Both the position numbers and the translations under genes were made by a program. Shown one piece after another: positions 36,201 to 49,051 of a DNA stretch of 64,000 bases; position 1 is the first letter of the stretch, and every line of letters starts with the position of its first letter. The notes beneath the pieces were generated by a model. It was given only the letters and a program-made list of their open reading frames with translations. It did no database searches and was not told the origin of the DNA. Source of the DNA: Voacanga thouarsii (Eukaryota > Streptophyta > Magnoliopsida > Gentianales > Apocynaceae). Location: the NCBI GenBank assembly GCA_026120185.1, contig JANUWF010001683.1, forward strand, positions 4,286,001-4,350,000, in the 5' to 3' direction.

Positions 36201-39200
36201 AAATTTTGAAAACCATGGGAAAATGTGGATTTGGTCTTTTATATAAAATAGTGATATTCTAGTCAAATAAATAATAGTTTTTGCTGGAAAAAAAATATAT
36301 ATAGATATTGTTTAAAATAATAAAATCAATTAAAGCCTTTTATGAAAATAATTATAATAAATAAAATATTTATTATCTTTTAATCAAAACCCATTAAGGA
36401 TTTGCTTATTATTTTTCAAGCAAGACTCATTAAATTTATTTTCAACAAATTTTAGCTATCAATTATTTTCTAACAACTAAATTATTAATAAATCATTATT
36501 TTACCTAATACTACCTTGGACACTTTTTCCAAATAAACCATAATTTATTTTTAGCAAGATTTAAACCTTCAACTTATTGTACCTATTTCCCAAACTCTAG
36601 TTATTTTAATATCAAACTAGAATTATTTTATAGACCCTTTTATTTATGATTGAGCCTTAAAGCTTGGGACACTAGGGATATGACTGTAGTAAGTTGAGTT
36701 AGTTTTATTTGAGAAAGTGAGTCTTTAGCTTGAGTTTGATTGTGGTTTGTATTTACCCTATGCGGGTCAGGTCAGCTATTGGAGACCTTTGTTGTGAGCA
36801 AGGATCAGGTAAGCTCCTACATAAAACCTATTTGATGAACAAATGATTTTTATGGCAAGCCAAATGTAGAGTGCATGGTCACTCATTTCTGTAAAGGCAA
36901 TTGAGGATTATTTCCATTCTCATTTCAGACAAATAAATTATTTGCAAATCAAGGGGCGGTTTTACTCAAAACCTAAAACTCTTTCTAAAACTAGTTTTGC
37001 CCCAAACTTTGGAAAACCTTAATTGCCATTTTCAAGTGGAACTGTGTTTTGTTCATTTTCTCCCCAAGTGGGATATGTTACGTTGAGTACTCAACAGGGG
37101 TAGGCTAGTAGTACTAGTTTTGAAGAGCAAGAGTGAGTCTTTTGGCAGGAGGCCACCTCCAGAAGATAAGCTCAACTTAGAGAAACGTCAGTACTACTTA
37201 GTCAAGCCGGTCCGAGCTAGCAGTTTATTTTATTTCAGTCAAGTGACTGTGTTTTGCCGGAATGGACACCCGGTTGTTGTTTGGGTATAGAGAATGAGGA
37301 GTATCTTGCCCGGTAGGCCGATCACCTACCTTTTGTCAGTCTGCACAAAGTGTCGGCATTCTGACCGGTTATGGGGCCCAACGTGTGGTAACCCATAATC
37401 GTTTCTTTCGAGTGGTTGATCTTATAAATTATGTATGGCTAGATAAGCCAAAACGTCACTCTTGCTTTTGACTAATGTTTGATGCTTGCCAATATTTCTC
37501 TTATAAAGGTTTTACATTTTGCATCCACGAACTGTTTTCACTAAACACCCAAAGCACACACGGACTTACTGAGATTTCTGTCTTATCACCTTTTTATCAT
37601 GATTTCAGGTGGATCCTGCTGTGGGGTCGAGTAGCTAGTAATATCTGCCTTGGAAGAGAATGTGTCTTTTGATTTTATGTATTACTTTGGGGAGCCGAGA
37701 GTGGATAATTTTATTTATGGATTTGTTTCCTTTTGGGAATTCGTGGATTTATTCTTGGGTTGTAATAAATCTTAAGTTGAAGTATTATTTTTATTATTTT
37801 TATTCCGCTATTTTATTTGTGTGACCTCGTTATAAAGACCCCTTGTCCTTTGGACGGGGCGACATCCCTGGCCCTGGCGGGCCTAGGTAGCGGGGTGTTA
37901 CAATTTAGGCTGTGGGTAGTTCTGGTAGGGTCACCAAAGAACCTAGGACCTTAGGTTTTGAGAATGGGAAAGGGATAGACTTTTCCAAAAATATAACAGG
38001 TTGGATTTATGAGCCTGATACTGAGGATAAAAAAAGGGAAATAGAATGAGTGATATAGTTGAACTGACCTGGTGATAGAGATTAGCAAGCCCTAATTCTT
38101 TCTTATAGTTAATAAAAGGGTGTTCATTAATTGTATGTTACTTTGAGAACTTTTTTTTTTTTTATATAAAACAAGGATGCTATGCATGCCTTTCTTTCTT
38201 TTATTGAATTATGCAATTTAAATAAATAACAAGTTTACCATATTCAAATTATTACCCATTCTAGAATTATTTGAGTTACTATTTGGCATAAGTTGAGTTT
38301 GAAATTTCTACTATGGAAAACCCACAACTAGTTCATACATGATTCCATCACTGTATGTATGCATAACTGATCACTTGAGAGACTTTGTATGATTAAAGAT
38401 AGTACCAAGACGAAGAACCCCAGTGCAAAGCAAAATGACCTAGGAGAGTACATCCTGAACCCCAGAGTTTGGACCCATGCAGCACTCCATACCTGAAATA
38501 GGACAGGATTAAGGGTAGAAGCATGAGGAAGTACTTGAGGGGCCTATGTAGGTGACCCTCAAATAGGCTTTCCATAAGATGACGTAGATGCTCCATTCAT
38601 TAACATAGAAGATTGAGAGGAAGATACTTATGGATGATGATGTAGCTTTGGAATGATTTCTGAAGTTCCAACCACCAACTTATCATGGAGAGATGGAGCA
38701 GGATGAGAAAGTAGAGCAATGATTAAGTAGATGGAGGGTATATTTGCCACTCTACAGTATACTGAGAAGAGGATGGTTAAGTTCATAGTTTTTAGGCTAA
38801 GAGGACCAGTTGGACTATGGCAATGTATCCAAGAGGAGTAGAAGAAGATTGATCAGGAGTGGACTTGGAGAAACTTCATTGAGGTTTTCAGGGCAGAATA
38901 CATTCTGCAATGGGTGATGGGGAAGAAAGAGGACAAATTCCAAAGTCTGGGGCAGGGAGGCATAACTGTAGCACAGTATGCTACCCGATTCACACAACTA
39001 TCACAATACTGCAAGTGCCTAGTAAATATGGAACAGAAACGAACAAGGAAATTCATTAAAGGAAATTCTGCAAGGAAATTCATCTAAGGAGGGCTTTGGC
39101 ACCCTCTCCACCAGCAAATTATGCAGTTGTGGTAGATGTCGCTACTAGAATGAAATATGAAGATAAGTATCGTGTGGCGCTCATATTAGCAAACAAGGCC

Positions 39201-39720
39201 GCCAACAAGACAGCAGTTCCACAAACGTCTAGCTTCACAATAGTGGGGCAACAAGGGTAAACAAGCACAAACTACTCCAGCAAGAACAACTTTGAATTTG
39301 ATATTATGTTGGTATTGCAGAAAGCGGGGTCATGTGAAGAAAGATTGTTGGTCAAAAAGAGTAGCCAGGAAGTGCTATAATTGCTGAGACCCAAATTATC
39401 TTCGGAATAATTGTCCTAAGCTATTAAGGATTGGAAAGAAGCCCCAACACCACCTACTGGCACCAACGTAGGGACAATTACTAAAACTACTAGGAGTGGA
39501 GGACAAAAGCCTCAAGTGAAGGCTAAGGTCTTCGCTTTAAACTGAGGATGAAATTGGAGTTGATGCAGCAGTAATGGAAAGTATGCTCTTTATTCGAGAT
39601 TATACTATTAATGCGCTTATAGACCCTAGATCCACATATTCCTAAGTAAATGAAAGTTGTGCATGTCATTTGGATTGGGATAGAGATGAGGTACCCTATA
39701 CCCTATTGGTGAGTACCCCT
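33253..39720 (+). pseudogene. gag-protease of element Y, split by a solo LTR
   Basis: It starts MAKRFVPMVRYWPF at 33253, then runs through a proline-rich and acidic stretch with stops. It is cut at 33598 and resumes at 37908. Landmarks after the insertion are TLQYTEKRMVKFIVFRLRG (about 38750), AEYILQWVMGKKEDKF and AQYATRFTQLSQYC, typical of gypsy gag capsid. A CCHC knuckle, CWYCRKRGHVKKDC, lies at 39307-39348, and a second decayed one follows (CYNC...DPNYLRNNC). The protease active-site region is near 39605-39640 (ALIDPRSTYS, with Arg where Gly is usual). The frame stops being recognisable at 39720. Stops are frequent. Confidence 0.8.
33599..37902 (+). repeat. 4.3-kb solo LTR (Y1) inside gag
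   Basis: It starts TGTGAAACCCCAGTC and ends GGGGTGTTACA, with a perfect ATTTA duplication (33594-33598 and 37903-37907) in the gag frame. At 4304 bp it is a very large LTR without a coding region. A near-homologous inverted copy lies at 41278-45486. Near the end it has the TATAAAGACC...GACGGGGCGACATCC block seen in elements X and Y. A (CTT)/(CT) tract lies at 35535-35565. Small open frames inside are spurious. Confidence 0.88.
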
Positions 39721-39724
39721 AATG

Positions 39725-41251
39725 TGTGTTTTTAATGTAGAAAATATTAACAATAAATTACACAATTAATCAAGTTTTAATTAAAATATCAACTACTAAA
39801 ACCACACATACAGACAAGTATACCCATCGTATAGTATAGGAAATAGCAAGTATTGAATTTACGAGAACTTAGACTCTCACCTTACTTTACCCAAATTTTT
39901 ATTGTTTAGCTAATAAAATAAAGAAATAGAAGTAAATAACCTACTAACCTAATATATTAGAGAAAATCAAGTCACACAAGAAAAGTCACAAGGATAATCA
40001 AGGAGTGAGAATAAGGAGAAAAGACATGTAAATGGATAGAAATCCTTGAATACACAATAATGATTGACTAGCGATTCTCTCAATTAATTATTATCTTGGC
40101 ATCTTGAAGAATTAAAGTAGACCCACTTCGTTTGCAATCCATCAAATTACTATTTTTTTGTTAAATTAGTGAATATATACTGTCTCTAACAGTTTACCTA
40201 AAAGATGCATTAAAATCAATTCTTACACAAATCCCTATATTCTAGGTGATTTAAGTATGAAATTAGTCAATGAATCTATATTCTAGCAATCATCAACCAA
40301 TCTTTGATTACTTAGTCTTTACCCTTAATATCTTTTTCAAGCAAGTCATGAATAAATAGTATTGAATTAATTAGTTGGCCATTCTCTTCTAACATTGTTT
40401 TGCAAATTAATTAGAAGAGAACAAATCAATCCTACAAGACATTATGCTCAAGTAATCAAATACCAAGAATAGTAATGAATTGATTAAAGAACTAAAATCA
40501 ATACAAAATCATGAATTCAAAAAGAATATCCTCTAAAGACAATTCAAACATTAATCTCAAATTGTCAATAAATTACAAAGAAGAGAAAATGTAACCACTT
40601 ATAGACAAGTAATCTTTCTTCTTCTTCTTCCTTGAAACCTTCTTGAGCAACCTCCTCTTCTTCTCCTCGAATTCTCATTGATCCTCCTAAATCTTAGTGT
40701 TTCTCTAGGAGTTTTCTAAAAATATTACATTGAAGAATTGAAAACTATCAAAACTTTCTTGTACAATATTATTCTCTTGTATTTATATGAGTTCTAATTG
40801 CCAAAAAGTGTGTACAAGGGTCATTTTTTTGTAGTTGAAAGAGTTCCCAAAAGAATCAAACAGAAATTTCCAAAATATACTCTGAACAGGAAAATTTGCC
40901 GACTCTGCTCAGAATGGACTTGGGGTCGGGTCCATTCGACCTACCAGGCACCAGGTCCATTCTGTTTTCTCAAAATTGCCACTTTTCCAGAACAGGCCTG
41001 GCACCTAGTGCCTTAACTGGACCTGGCGCCAAGTCCAATCTGGAACTTTTCACTTTTTGCTCTAAATTCACTTAAATATGCACAAATTAGTCAAAAACAC
41101 TTTTTACAAGAAAAATATTATAGAGGAAGGAATATGCACAAATGTGTATTTTGGGATTCATGCTTCAATTAAAATATAACTAAGGGATGGATAGAAATTT
41201 GATGATTTTTATATATCCAAAATTTACGCATCCAGATTTTGACACGCATCA
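39725..41251 (-). repeat. LTR of family A, inverted copy C
   Basis: Its body matches the solo LTRs at 18091-19581 and 54038-55787 in the - direction (for example ATTATCTTGGCATCTTGAAG near 40090 and AAAAGATGCATTAA near 40200). The right end starts TGATGCGTGTCAAA on the - strand. The left end is less sure, since no target duplication fits, so it may be truncated or have replaced part of element Y. GGCACC/GGCGCC words recur near 40945-41035. Confidence 0.6.
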
Positions 41252-41277
41252 AAGAATAAAAAGTGTATAAAAAAAAT

Positions 41278-43474
41278 TGTTGGAATAAATAATACTCAAG
41301 CTAAAAGAATTTATTACAACCCAAAAATACTTCAAAAGTACATCCATGAAATTCCAAAACAAAAACCATAATTAAAATCATCCACACTCGTCTCCCAAAG
41401 CAGTACATAAAAAAAAAAAAAACACATTCTCTTCCAAGGTAGCTACTCACCCACAACAGGATCAACCTGAAATCATGATAAAAGGTGGTGAGACAGAAAT
41501 CTCAGTAAGTCCGTGTGTGCTTTGGGTGTTTGGCAGAAACAGTTCGTGGATGCAAAGTGTGAAATCTTTATAAAAGAAACATTGGCAAGCAATAACATTA
41601 GTCAAAAGCAAGAGTGGCATTTTGGCTCTTCTAGCCATACATAAGTATTGAAATCAACCACTCAAAAGAAAGGGATATAGGTTACCACACTTTGGGCCCC
41701 ATAACCGGTCAGAATGCCTAACACGTTGTGCAGACTGACAAAAGTAGGTGATCGACCTACTGGGCAAGATACTCCTCCTTCTCTATACCCAAACAACCAC
41801 CGGGTGTCCATTCCGGAAAAACACAGTCACTTGGCTGAAACAAAATAAACTGCTAGCTCGGACTGTCACGACTCACTGGAACTGGCATCTTATCCGGGAA
41901 GGACTCACCCCTCAGAGGTGGCCACCTACTGAGAGACTCACCCTAACCCTTCAAAGACTAGTCCTAGTAGTCCACCCTTATTGAGTACTCAATGACATTC
42001 CCCACTTGGGATAAAATGAACAGAGCATTGTGCTTCATGAAAATAACAATGTGAGGGTTTTCAAAGCATTGAGAGAAATTAGTTTTAGAAAGAGTTTCGA
42101 GTTTGGAAAAATCTGCTTATTAACTTTTGAATAATTCCAGCGTTGGAAATAAAGATGAATTCAACCCTCAATTGCCTTCAAATAAATGAGTGTCCATACA
42201 CTCCATATTTAGCTTGCCATAAGAAAACATTTCACATCGATAGGTTTTATGCAGGAGCTTACCTGCTTCTTGCTCACAACAACAAGGTCTCGAACAGCTG
42301 ACCTAACCCCACATGGGTAAATACAAATCTTAATCAGATTCAAGCCACAATCCACTTCCTCAATTTTAAATCAACTCAATTCACTACTACCATGATCCTA
42401 GTGTCCCAAGCTTTAAGGCAAAACAATAATTGAATAGGTTTATAAACTCAGTTTAATTTGTTATTTAAAATAATTAATGGATTAGGAAATAAATTCTATT
42501 AAGTTGAAAGTTCAACTCTTGTTAAGGAAAATTTAGAGTTTATTTGATCAAGAGCCATTGGTGGTACTAGGTAAATAGTGATTTAATGATAGCTTAGTTG
42601 TTAGAAAATAATTGATAGCTAAAACTATTTAAGATTAAATTTAATAAGTCTTTCTTGGAAATTAATAAGTAAATCCTTAAGGGTTTTGATCTAGTAAATA
42701 TTTTATTAAGTATGAATCTTTTTCATAAGGGCTTTAATTAATTTTCTTTATTTTAAATAATATTTATTTATTTTATTTTCTAGAAAAATCATTATTTATT
42801 TGACTAAAATATCCTTTACATATATTATAATTCCAAATCTACCCTTCCTAGGGTTTTCGAAATTCTTTAGCAAAAATCATTAGTAAATATTTTATTCATG
42901 AAATAAAATTTGCTTAGGGACAACTAGATCATGATCAAGATTCCATGGTCAACCATAATCAATAACATACTCAATCCTTCAATTCATCAAATCATCCAAG
43001 TCTTGCACATAGGCATAGATCTAAATTTATTATTACATGATTTAACCTCTACCAGCATAAACATGATCATGGCTTCAAAATCTAATCATGCATATAAATC
43101 CTATTCACCCATGGTGACATAATCTCTAGCATGCTTCATCACAAATACTACCTATGACATGCATCAAATCTCAACTCATCATCAAATCCACCAATATAAT
43201 CCTTCCATGCATAAATCCCATCTCCATCTCAATCATACATATACTCATGCTTCAATCAACAACATCACATACACAAACCCGTCGCCATTCATCAACCTAG
43301 AGACATGATTCTAAATTTTAAAGAGAGGATTGAAGGTACTTACTTGATTGATGAATGACTTGAAGGAGTTTAGAGAAGACCTCAACCCCTAGATGGCTAA
43401 TCTTGTTCAAGAAGGGTGGCGAAAGCATGGTCATGGGAAAAGAGACCATTCGGCCAAGGGAGGAATTTCAGTCC

Positions 43475-43539
<65 letters not shown>

Positions 43540-45486
43540 AGAAGAGATCATTAGCATGCTTATTCATATAGGTTTTCATTAGAGATTAAGTTTGAAGAGG
43601 ATGAAGTTGTTAGAATAAGTTTACCTTGAAGATGTTCTTGTTCTTCATAGAAATTTCTGCTTTTTGATCCAAAGTAGCAAGATGATTTGAGGAGTTTGAT
43701 GTTAATAAGGGTGTTGATGAATGCACAGCAAGGAGTAGATCAAATCTGGAGATTTTCGTGTGGGTTTGAAGTGGTTTGGAGGGGTATTAGGTGTGGAGAA
43801 GAGGCAGATGTTCTTGGTGTAGTGTGTGTGTGTTCTTGTTGCTTGAAGAAAATCGAGAGAGAGAGAAGAGAAGCTGCCGATTTTTCTGAGGTGTTGTGGC
43901 TGCCGAAATTCTGTAGGGTTTAGGGAGTGACTTCTCTGATTTGGAAGGGAAAGGAAAGACTAATTGTTACAATCCTTGAAGAATATTTTTAGGAAGAGAA
44001 TTTGGAAACTAGATATTCCAAGAATATCTTGATTTTTCTGGACAGCTTTGAAGTCTCCTATGGCCGACTGGATTGTGCAGTTTTCTGGGGAATTAAAGCT
44101 GGTTAAAGAGGCTTGTGATGGCCAAAACTAGGGTGCACAATGGTGGAGAAGATGTCTGATCAATTGAGAAAAATTTTATGGAAAGTTGTTAAACAAGATG
44201 GCTGAAATTTTGGAAAGTAATCAAGCTAAATTGTAGGGATTTGGTTAAGAGATTTTCGGTCAGCCATGGAGGGAATTTCGTGCAGAAGCTTCAGGGAACA
44301 ATGGAGCTCTGTTAATGGAGGTTTAAGGGAGGTTTTGACAGAAGTAGGTTGGGGTTTTCGGTTGAAACAAAATAGGAAACAAGCTGGACAGAAATTCTGC
44401 TCAGGAATTTCGCTGAACAGTAGCTTTCTGGCAGAATTTTCGTCTGCCATTTCCAGCAGATTTGCAGCGAGTTTTGAAGGGGATTTCAGGGGTATTCAAG
44501 GCTGGTTTCCAGCCTTCTTTATGGAGGAAAAACATGGCTAAGGTGCTGCACAAAATCTGGGAGAAAACAGCTTGATTTGGAGCTCACAAAGCTGATTTTC
44601 ATACAGGAATTTTTCCTGTTTTACTCCAGCTTGTGCAGTCCGAATTTGGGCAAGAAACTTTCAGGTTTCAACTGATCCTAAAGACCATTTTTCTGGTAGC
44701 ATTTGGGAGGAAATGTGAGCTAGAATTTTTGACCTTTTGAAGGTACAACAAGCTGGAAAATTTCGGCTCATTTCATGAAGATAGATGAACTAAGTTAGAG
44801 GAAAAATTTCAGCAAGCTTTCAAGAGGGATTTTCCCCTTGAATTTTTTTCCCACAAATCATTTACATTTTCCAAACCATGAGAAGACTTTTACTAGGACA
44901 TTTTGATCCTAAAAGACCTTAGTCCTCTACTGAATTTTTTGGAAAGGAAAAGGATAGAACACCTTGATCAAACTAAGGAGTTGGAAATTAAGAAAAGCTA
45001 AAGATCAAGGGAGAATGAATTCCCTTTAGGCATTTCGCGAGAAACAAAAGAGTGAAGTGAGGATTCTCCTAACATGTCTCTCCTAGGACATCATCACCAC
45101 ATTGATCTAGGCCCTCATGGCCGAAACCATCCTTTTCCAAGCAAAATAAAATTTACTAAAGCTAAAGCCTCTATGATGGACTTTGAACCTTAGACCTCAA
45201 GAATTAATTCTAAGGCTCTAACCACTAAACCACAACAACCCTTGTTGCTATTTCTACTAGAAAAATTATTCCCTATTCAATCCACAAGCTATCTCCTTAT
45301 TTTCACCTCGGGCAAAAATTACCATTTTGCCCCTCTCACACATCACTCACCAACAAGACTTCAAGATAATAAAAATCAAATTCAAAGCAAATAGAAATCA
45401 TATGAAAACATATTTAATCATGAAATAAAGCATGATATGCATCCCAACCCCCTTACTCTAAGGTTGGTCTTGACTAGGGTTTCACA
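41278..45486 (-). repeat. inverted Y-type LTR (Y2), 3' end missing
   Basis: On the - strand it starts TGTGAAACCCTAGTC (45486 down) and follows Y1 (33599-37902) throughout. It shares the TGATGAATGACTTGAAGG and GAATGGACACCCGG stretches and the block with TGGCTTATCTAGCC-like sequence, and has a (GA)n tract at 43477-43536 where Y1 has (CTT)/(CT). It stops about 110 bp short of the expected GTGTTACA end, where the flanking sequence changes, so one end was lost. Immediately to its right the X LTR begins in mid-sequence. Confidence 0.8.
43477..43536. repeat. (GA)n microsatellite
   Basis: About 30 GA units in a row within the inverted Y-type LTR. Confidence 0.97.
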
Positions 45487-47693
45487 TTAATTGTGTGATT
45501 TTGGATGAAATAATTGGGAAATATGAAGTGAATCCCTTGTATATGAAGGGAGAAGGGATGTGGAAAAAGGAAAATGAAAGAATCGAATAAAAGATAAAAA
45601 AAATGATGTGAACGAAAGTCGAACGTTTTCCTTAACTATCGGCTAAAAGTCGGTTGGACGTCAGCTACTTGTCGGGCACGTCGGCTAGACATCGGCTAAC
45701 TATCGGCTATTTTTTGACCGAAAACGAATTGACCAAAAAATGATATTTGGTGTAGGTTTATTGATAAATGGCCGACGAAACGTCGGAAACGGTAGAGATG
45801 GTGATTAAATGGCTGTAAACGAAAAGAGTTAATTAGGACACGAGGTAAATTCCTTTGATTTCTAAAGCTTTTTGAAAGCTAGTTTACTTCACTTTTCCAT
45901 GAATACTATGTTTTATACTATTTTGGAAATCCCTAAATATGTTTAAGGTTTATCTGAGCAAGATTTGTTTTATGCCATTTTGGGCTTGAATGAACTTCAT
46001 ATTTGGCTTGGAAACCTTAATAGATGATTAAAGAACAAATTTTGTGAATTTAGTCCTTTTGGATTAAACACTTGGGATTTTCAAAAAATGGTGATTTATG
46101 GAATCGGGTATTCATAAATTGACTGGAATGCCCTTATTGGAACATTTTATGGACATGTATTTGGAAACTTAGAATTTTATACTTTTTTAGGATTAGAATT
46201 CTATATTTTTTGGAATAAGTTCCATTTGAAAATGAGTATTTGAAAAATGATCCAAATGCCTTTATTGGAATGTTTTATGGAAGCCTTTGGAATCAGGTGT
46301 TTGGTAAATGACCGGAATACCCTGATAGGAACTTCTGTGAATACTTTTCAAATCAGGTAAGGGTAAAATGACCTAAATATCCTTGGAAACTTGTTTTGAT
46401 GTATGAAAAGAACTCTTTAACTTATTTTGACACAATTTTGGAAAATGATCTCTCTTGATGAGATTGACTTTTGGAAAACGACTTTTGATCATTGAAATTA
46501 TTTTATTAGCTTGATGTGCCTATAGAATGAATTGATTGGCCCTGCAGAGCCTTTGTGAATGAAGATCTAATTTGTGAGTCAGTGGGATCAAATTCTGGAA
46601 AGTGTTATTTTCCCCAAAAATATTTTGATTGAAAATCCTACGGAATCAGATAACCCTCTGACCTAATCAGTTAGAAGGGATTGGTAGTGGTGATGTTGAG
46701 TATTCAATGAGGACTCTAAATTTTTTACTGGCCTACATTAGAGTTAGACGACCCTAGTAACCTGACCTAGTTCTAGGGGTTGTCTTCTTCCAAACGGGGT
46801 GACAAAACATTGAGATGAGTCATCTTAGCTAGCCGTCTATAGCTTGGCAATTGCCATGCCTTTGTGCACTTTGTGACTTGGATTGTTTATGGGTTGGGCT
46901 AGACACCTGATATTGTTCGAACCCCTTACTGCCTCGATGGTGATTGACGTCAAGATTAAGACCCCTGGCTTACGGCAGCAAGTAAAAAATTATGTGTTGC
47001 GTACACTTGTTGATTATAGTACGCTATAGTATACTTATTCCGACGACACACGAGTTGAGTACTGGAGGCTATTGTCTCAATACAAGGATATGTGGCACCG
47101 AAGGCAATGCCTGTTGTGGGACTTGCATACAGGCCAACCTTCTGTTGGAGAAGTGCCTGTGATATGAAAATTGGGACATTGATTTAAGATTTGAAATATT
47201 GTTTTCCATAAATGATTGTGTTCTGAATAAACTCTTTCTCTTAGAGTGTTTTGAAAATTGTTTCTAGTAGGAAAAGAATGATATGTTATTTCATAAAACT
47301 TTTGTGTTCTCTATTCTTTCATAAAGCAGTAGCACACGCGAGACTCACTTGGTGATTCATCACTCACACGTGTCTATTATCTTACTTTTTTGTAGGATGC
47401 AGAGTTGAGTGAACCTACAGATAGAAGAACGATACCACAAAGTCAACAGTATAGGTTTGGACGGCTTTCCCTTTGATCACGTACTTTATTCTGTTATATA
47501 TAGAGATGGCATGTATGAAATTCTCTGATATATGTATATGTGTGACCATCAATATGGGATATTATTGAGTCTGGACGTTATATATATATTTACTATGTTA
47601 TTTTCGTTATAAAGACCCTTTATCTGGGAAACTGGACGGAGCGACACCTAGTGTTGATATGTTTCCACTGTTGTCTTTAGTAGGGGTGTTACA
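45487..47693 (+). repeat. 5' LTR of element X, truncated
   Basis: It matches 56073-58295 over its whole length. Both start TTAATTGTGTGATTTTGGAT and both end GTGTTACA. The first 1.7 kb present in the 3' LTR is missing, the cut lying exactly at the end of the inverted Y-type LTR (45486). It contains the GTCGGCT-rich array (about 45640-45715) and diverged tandem blocks (about 46040-46400). Confidence 0.88.
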
Positions 47694-47695
47694 AT

Positions 47696-47708
47696 TGGTA
47701 TCAGAGCT
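47696..47708 (+). other. primer-binding site of element X
   Basis: TGGTATCAGAGCT, two bases after the LTR, an exact match to the usual initiator-Met tRNA primer motif of plant gypsy elements. Confidence 0.9.
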
Positions 47709-49051
47709 TAGTTTTATAGAATTGTAGTATCATCATACGAATTGATTGAACTATTTTATTGTGTAGGTATGACAGATAGGAGTGATAAGGGCAAACACCC
47801 AATGGACGAGCGTAGTGATGCAGGAAAGAAAGAGATAGGTGAAAGCTTGGGTGTGAAAAAATCTGGAAAGATAAGAAAGATCTACCGAACAGGCATGTCG
47901 GGATATTTTCTTATGATAAAACCTGGTCCTAGCCTTTGTCATGCCCATGGTTGATGGATTATTTGACCACCCACAAAGGATAGGAGGATTGAGTTGACCT
48001 AGAGGCAATAGCCAAGGACAGAGGTTAGGATTTGGAAAGGGAAGCCTAGGGCAAGCTTCAACTTCTAGAATCGGACCCTCGAAACTGCAAGTAAATGCTC
48101 AAGTGGTGGTATTAGAGAAGACAGACAACTAGGCTGTAGTGGTGGAAGGTACGCTCCTTATTTTTTATCATAATGCTAAAGTATTGGCAGGTCCCGGTTC
48201 CACACATTTTTTCGTTGCCAATTCATTTCTTAATTCCATGGGAATAAAGGGGAAATAAATTTCATATAAAATAATTGGCAGTACCCTATTGGGAAAGCAA
48301 ATAAATAGTGAGAAAATACATAGAAATTGTAAGATCTTGGTAGGAGATAAAGTATTGGGAAGAGATTTGATATGTTTGCCCATCAAAGATTATGATGCTA
48401 TCTTGGGCATGAATTGGCTATCCCAGCATTATGCTCAAGTTAATTGAAGACATAAGGTAGTATATTTCTATCGGCTTGGGAAACCTATATTGGAATTTGT
48501 AGGTAAGGTTGAAAGGAAAAGTAATGGTTTTATATCTAGACTTAAGGCCCAGAAGATGATTAGAAAAGGGTGCATAGGATACTTGGTTTATGTAATTAAT
48601 AAGTCAGAAGAGGTTAAGAAGCCCAAAGATGGTCCTATTGTGAATGAATATTTAGATGTGTTTCCAGTGGAATTGAAGGAGTTATTGTAGGAAAGAGAAG
48701 TAGAGTTTTCTATTGATTTAGTGCCAATGGAAGAACTAGTTTCAAGGACCCCTTATAGAATGGCACCCACGGAATTAAAGGAGCTTAAGAAACAACTATA
48801 GGAATTAATGGAGTAAGGGTTAATTCGACCAAGTACTTCACTATGAAGAGCACCTGTATTGTTTGTTAGGAAGAAAGATGGGTCGTTGCGGATGTGTGTA
48901 GATTATTGAGGGTTAAATGCAGTGATGGTAAAGAATAAATATCCATTGCCCGAACTGTTTGACTAGTTGTAAGGAGCCAGATATTTTTTGAAATTAGACT
49001 TGAGGTAAGGATATTAGCAAGTCTGAATTTGGGAAGAAGATATACTAAAAA
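47709..49051 (+). pseudogene. gag, protease and RT remnants of element X
   Basis: The gag part (47770-48130) is short and lacks the capsid core and the zinc knuckle seen in element Y, so most of gag is deleted. The protease active-site region reads LAGPGSTHFFV near 48184, with the catalytic Asp changed to Gly. Further along comes ILGMNWLSQHYAQVN (about 48400), then EYLDVFPVELKELL (to 48690), the start of [18 protein letters not shown] and VLFVRKKDGSLRMCVDY follow at 48745-48910. After KLDL near 48990 and a KIAFNT stretch the sequence jumps into RNase H, so the RT palm with its YxDD site is missing. Confidence 0.82.

Larger units (their letters stand above)
28116..39724 (+). mobile_element. 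gypsy element Y, 5' part with gag-protease
   Basis: A + strand element: a 5-kb 5' LTR (28116-33147), an initiator-Met-type primer site and a gag-protease region (33253-39720). RT, integrase and the 3' LTR are missing; the element stops in protease where an unrelated LTR starts. The LTR end carries the TTATAAAG...GACGGAGCGACATCC block shared with element X, which suggests a Tekay-like chromovirus. A 4.3-kb solo LTR and a Mutator-like MITE sit inside. It is not functional. Confidence 0.75.

Noticed and set aside
43397..43579. Leu-Ser-rich frame
   Set aside because: It is the (GA)n microsatellite read on the - strand, within an LTR.
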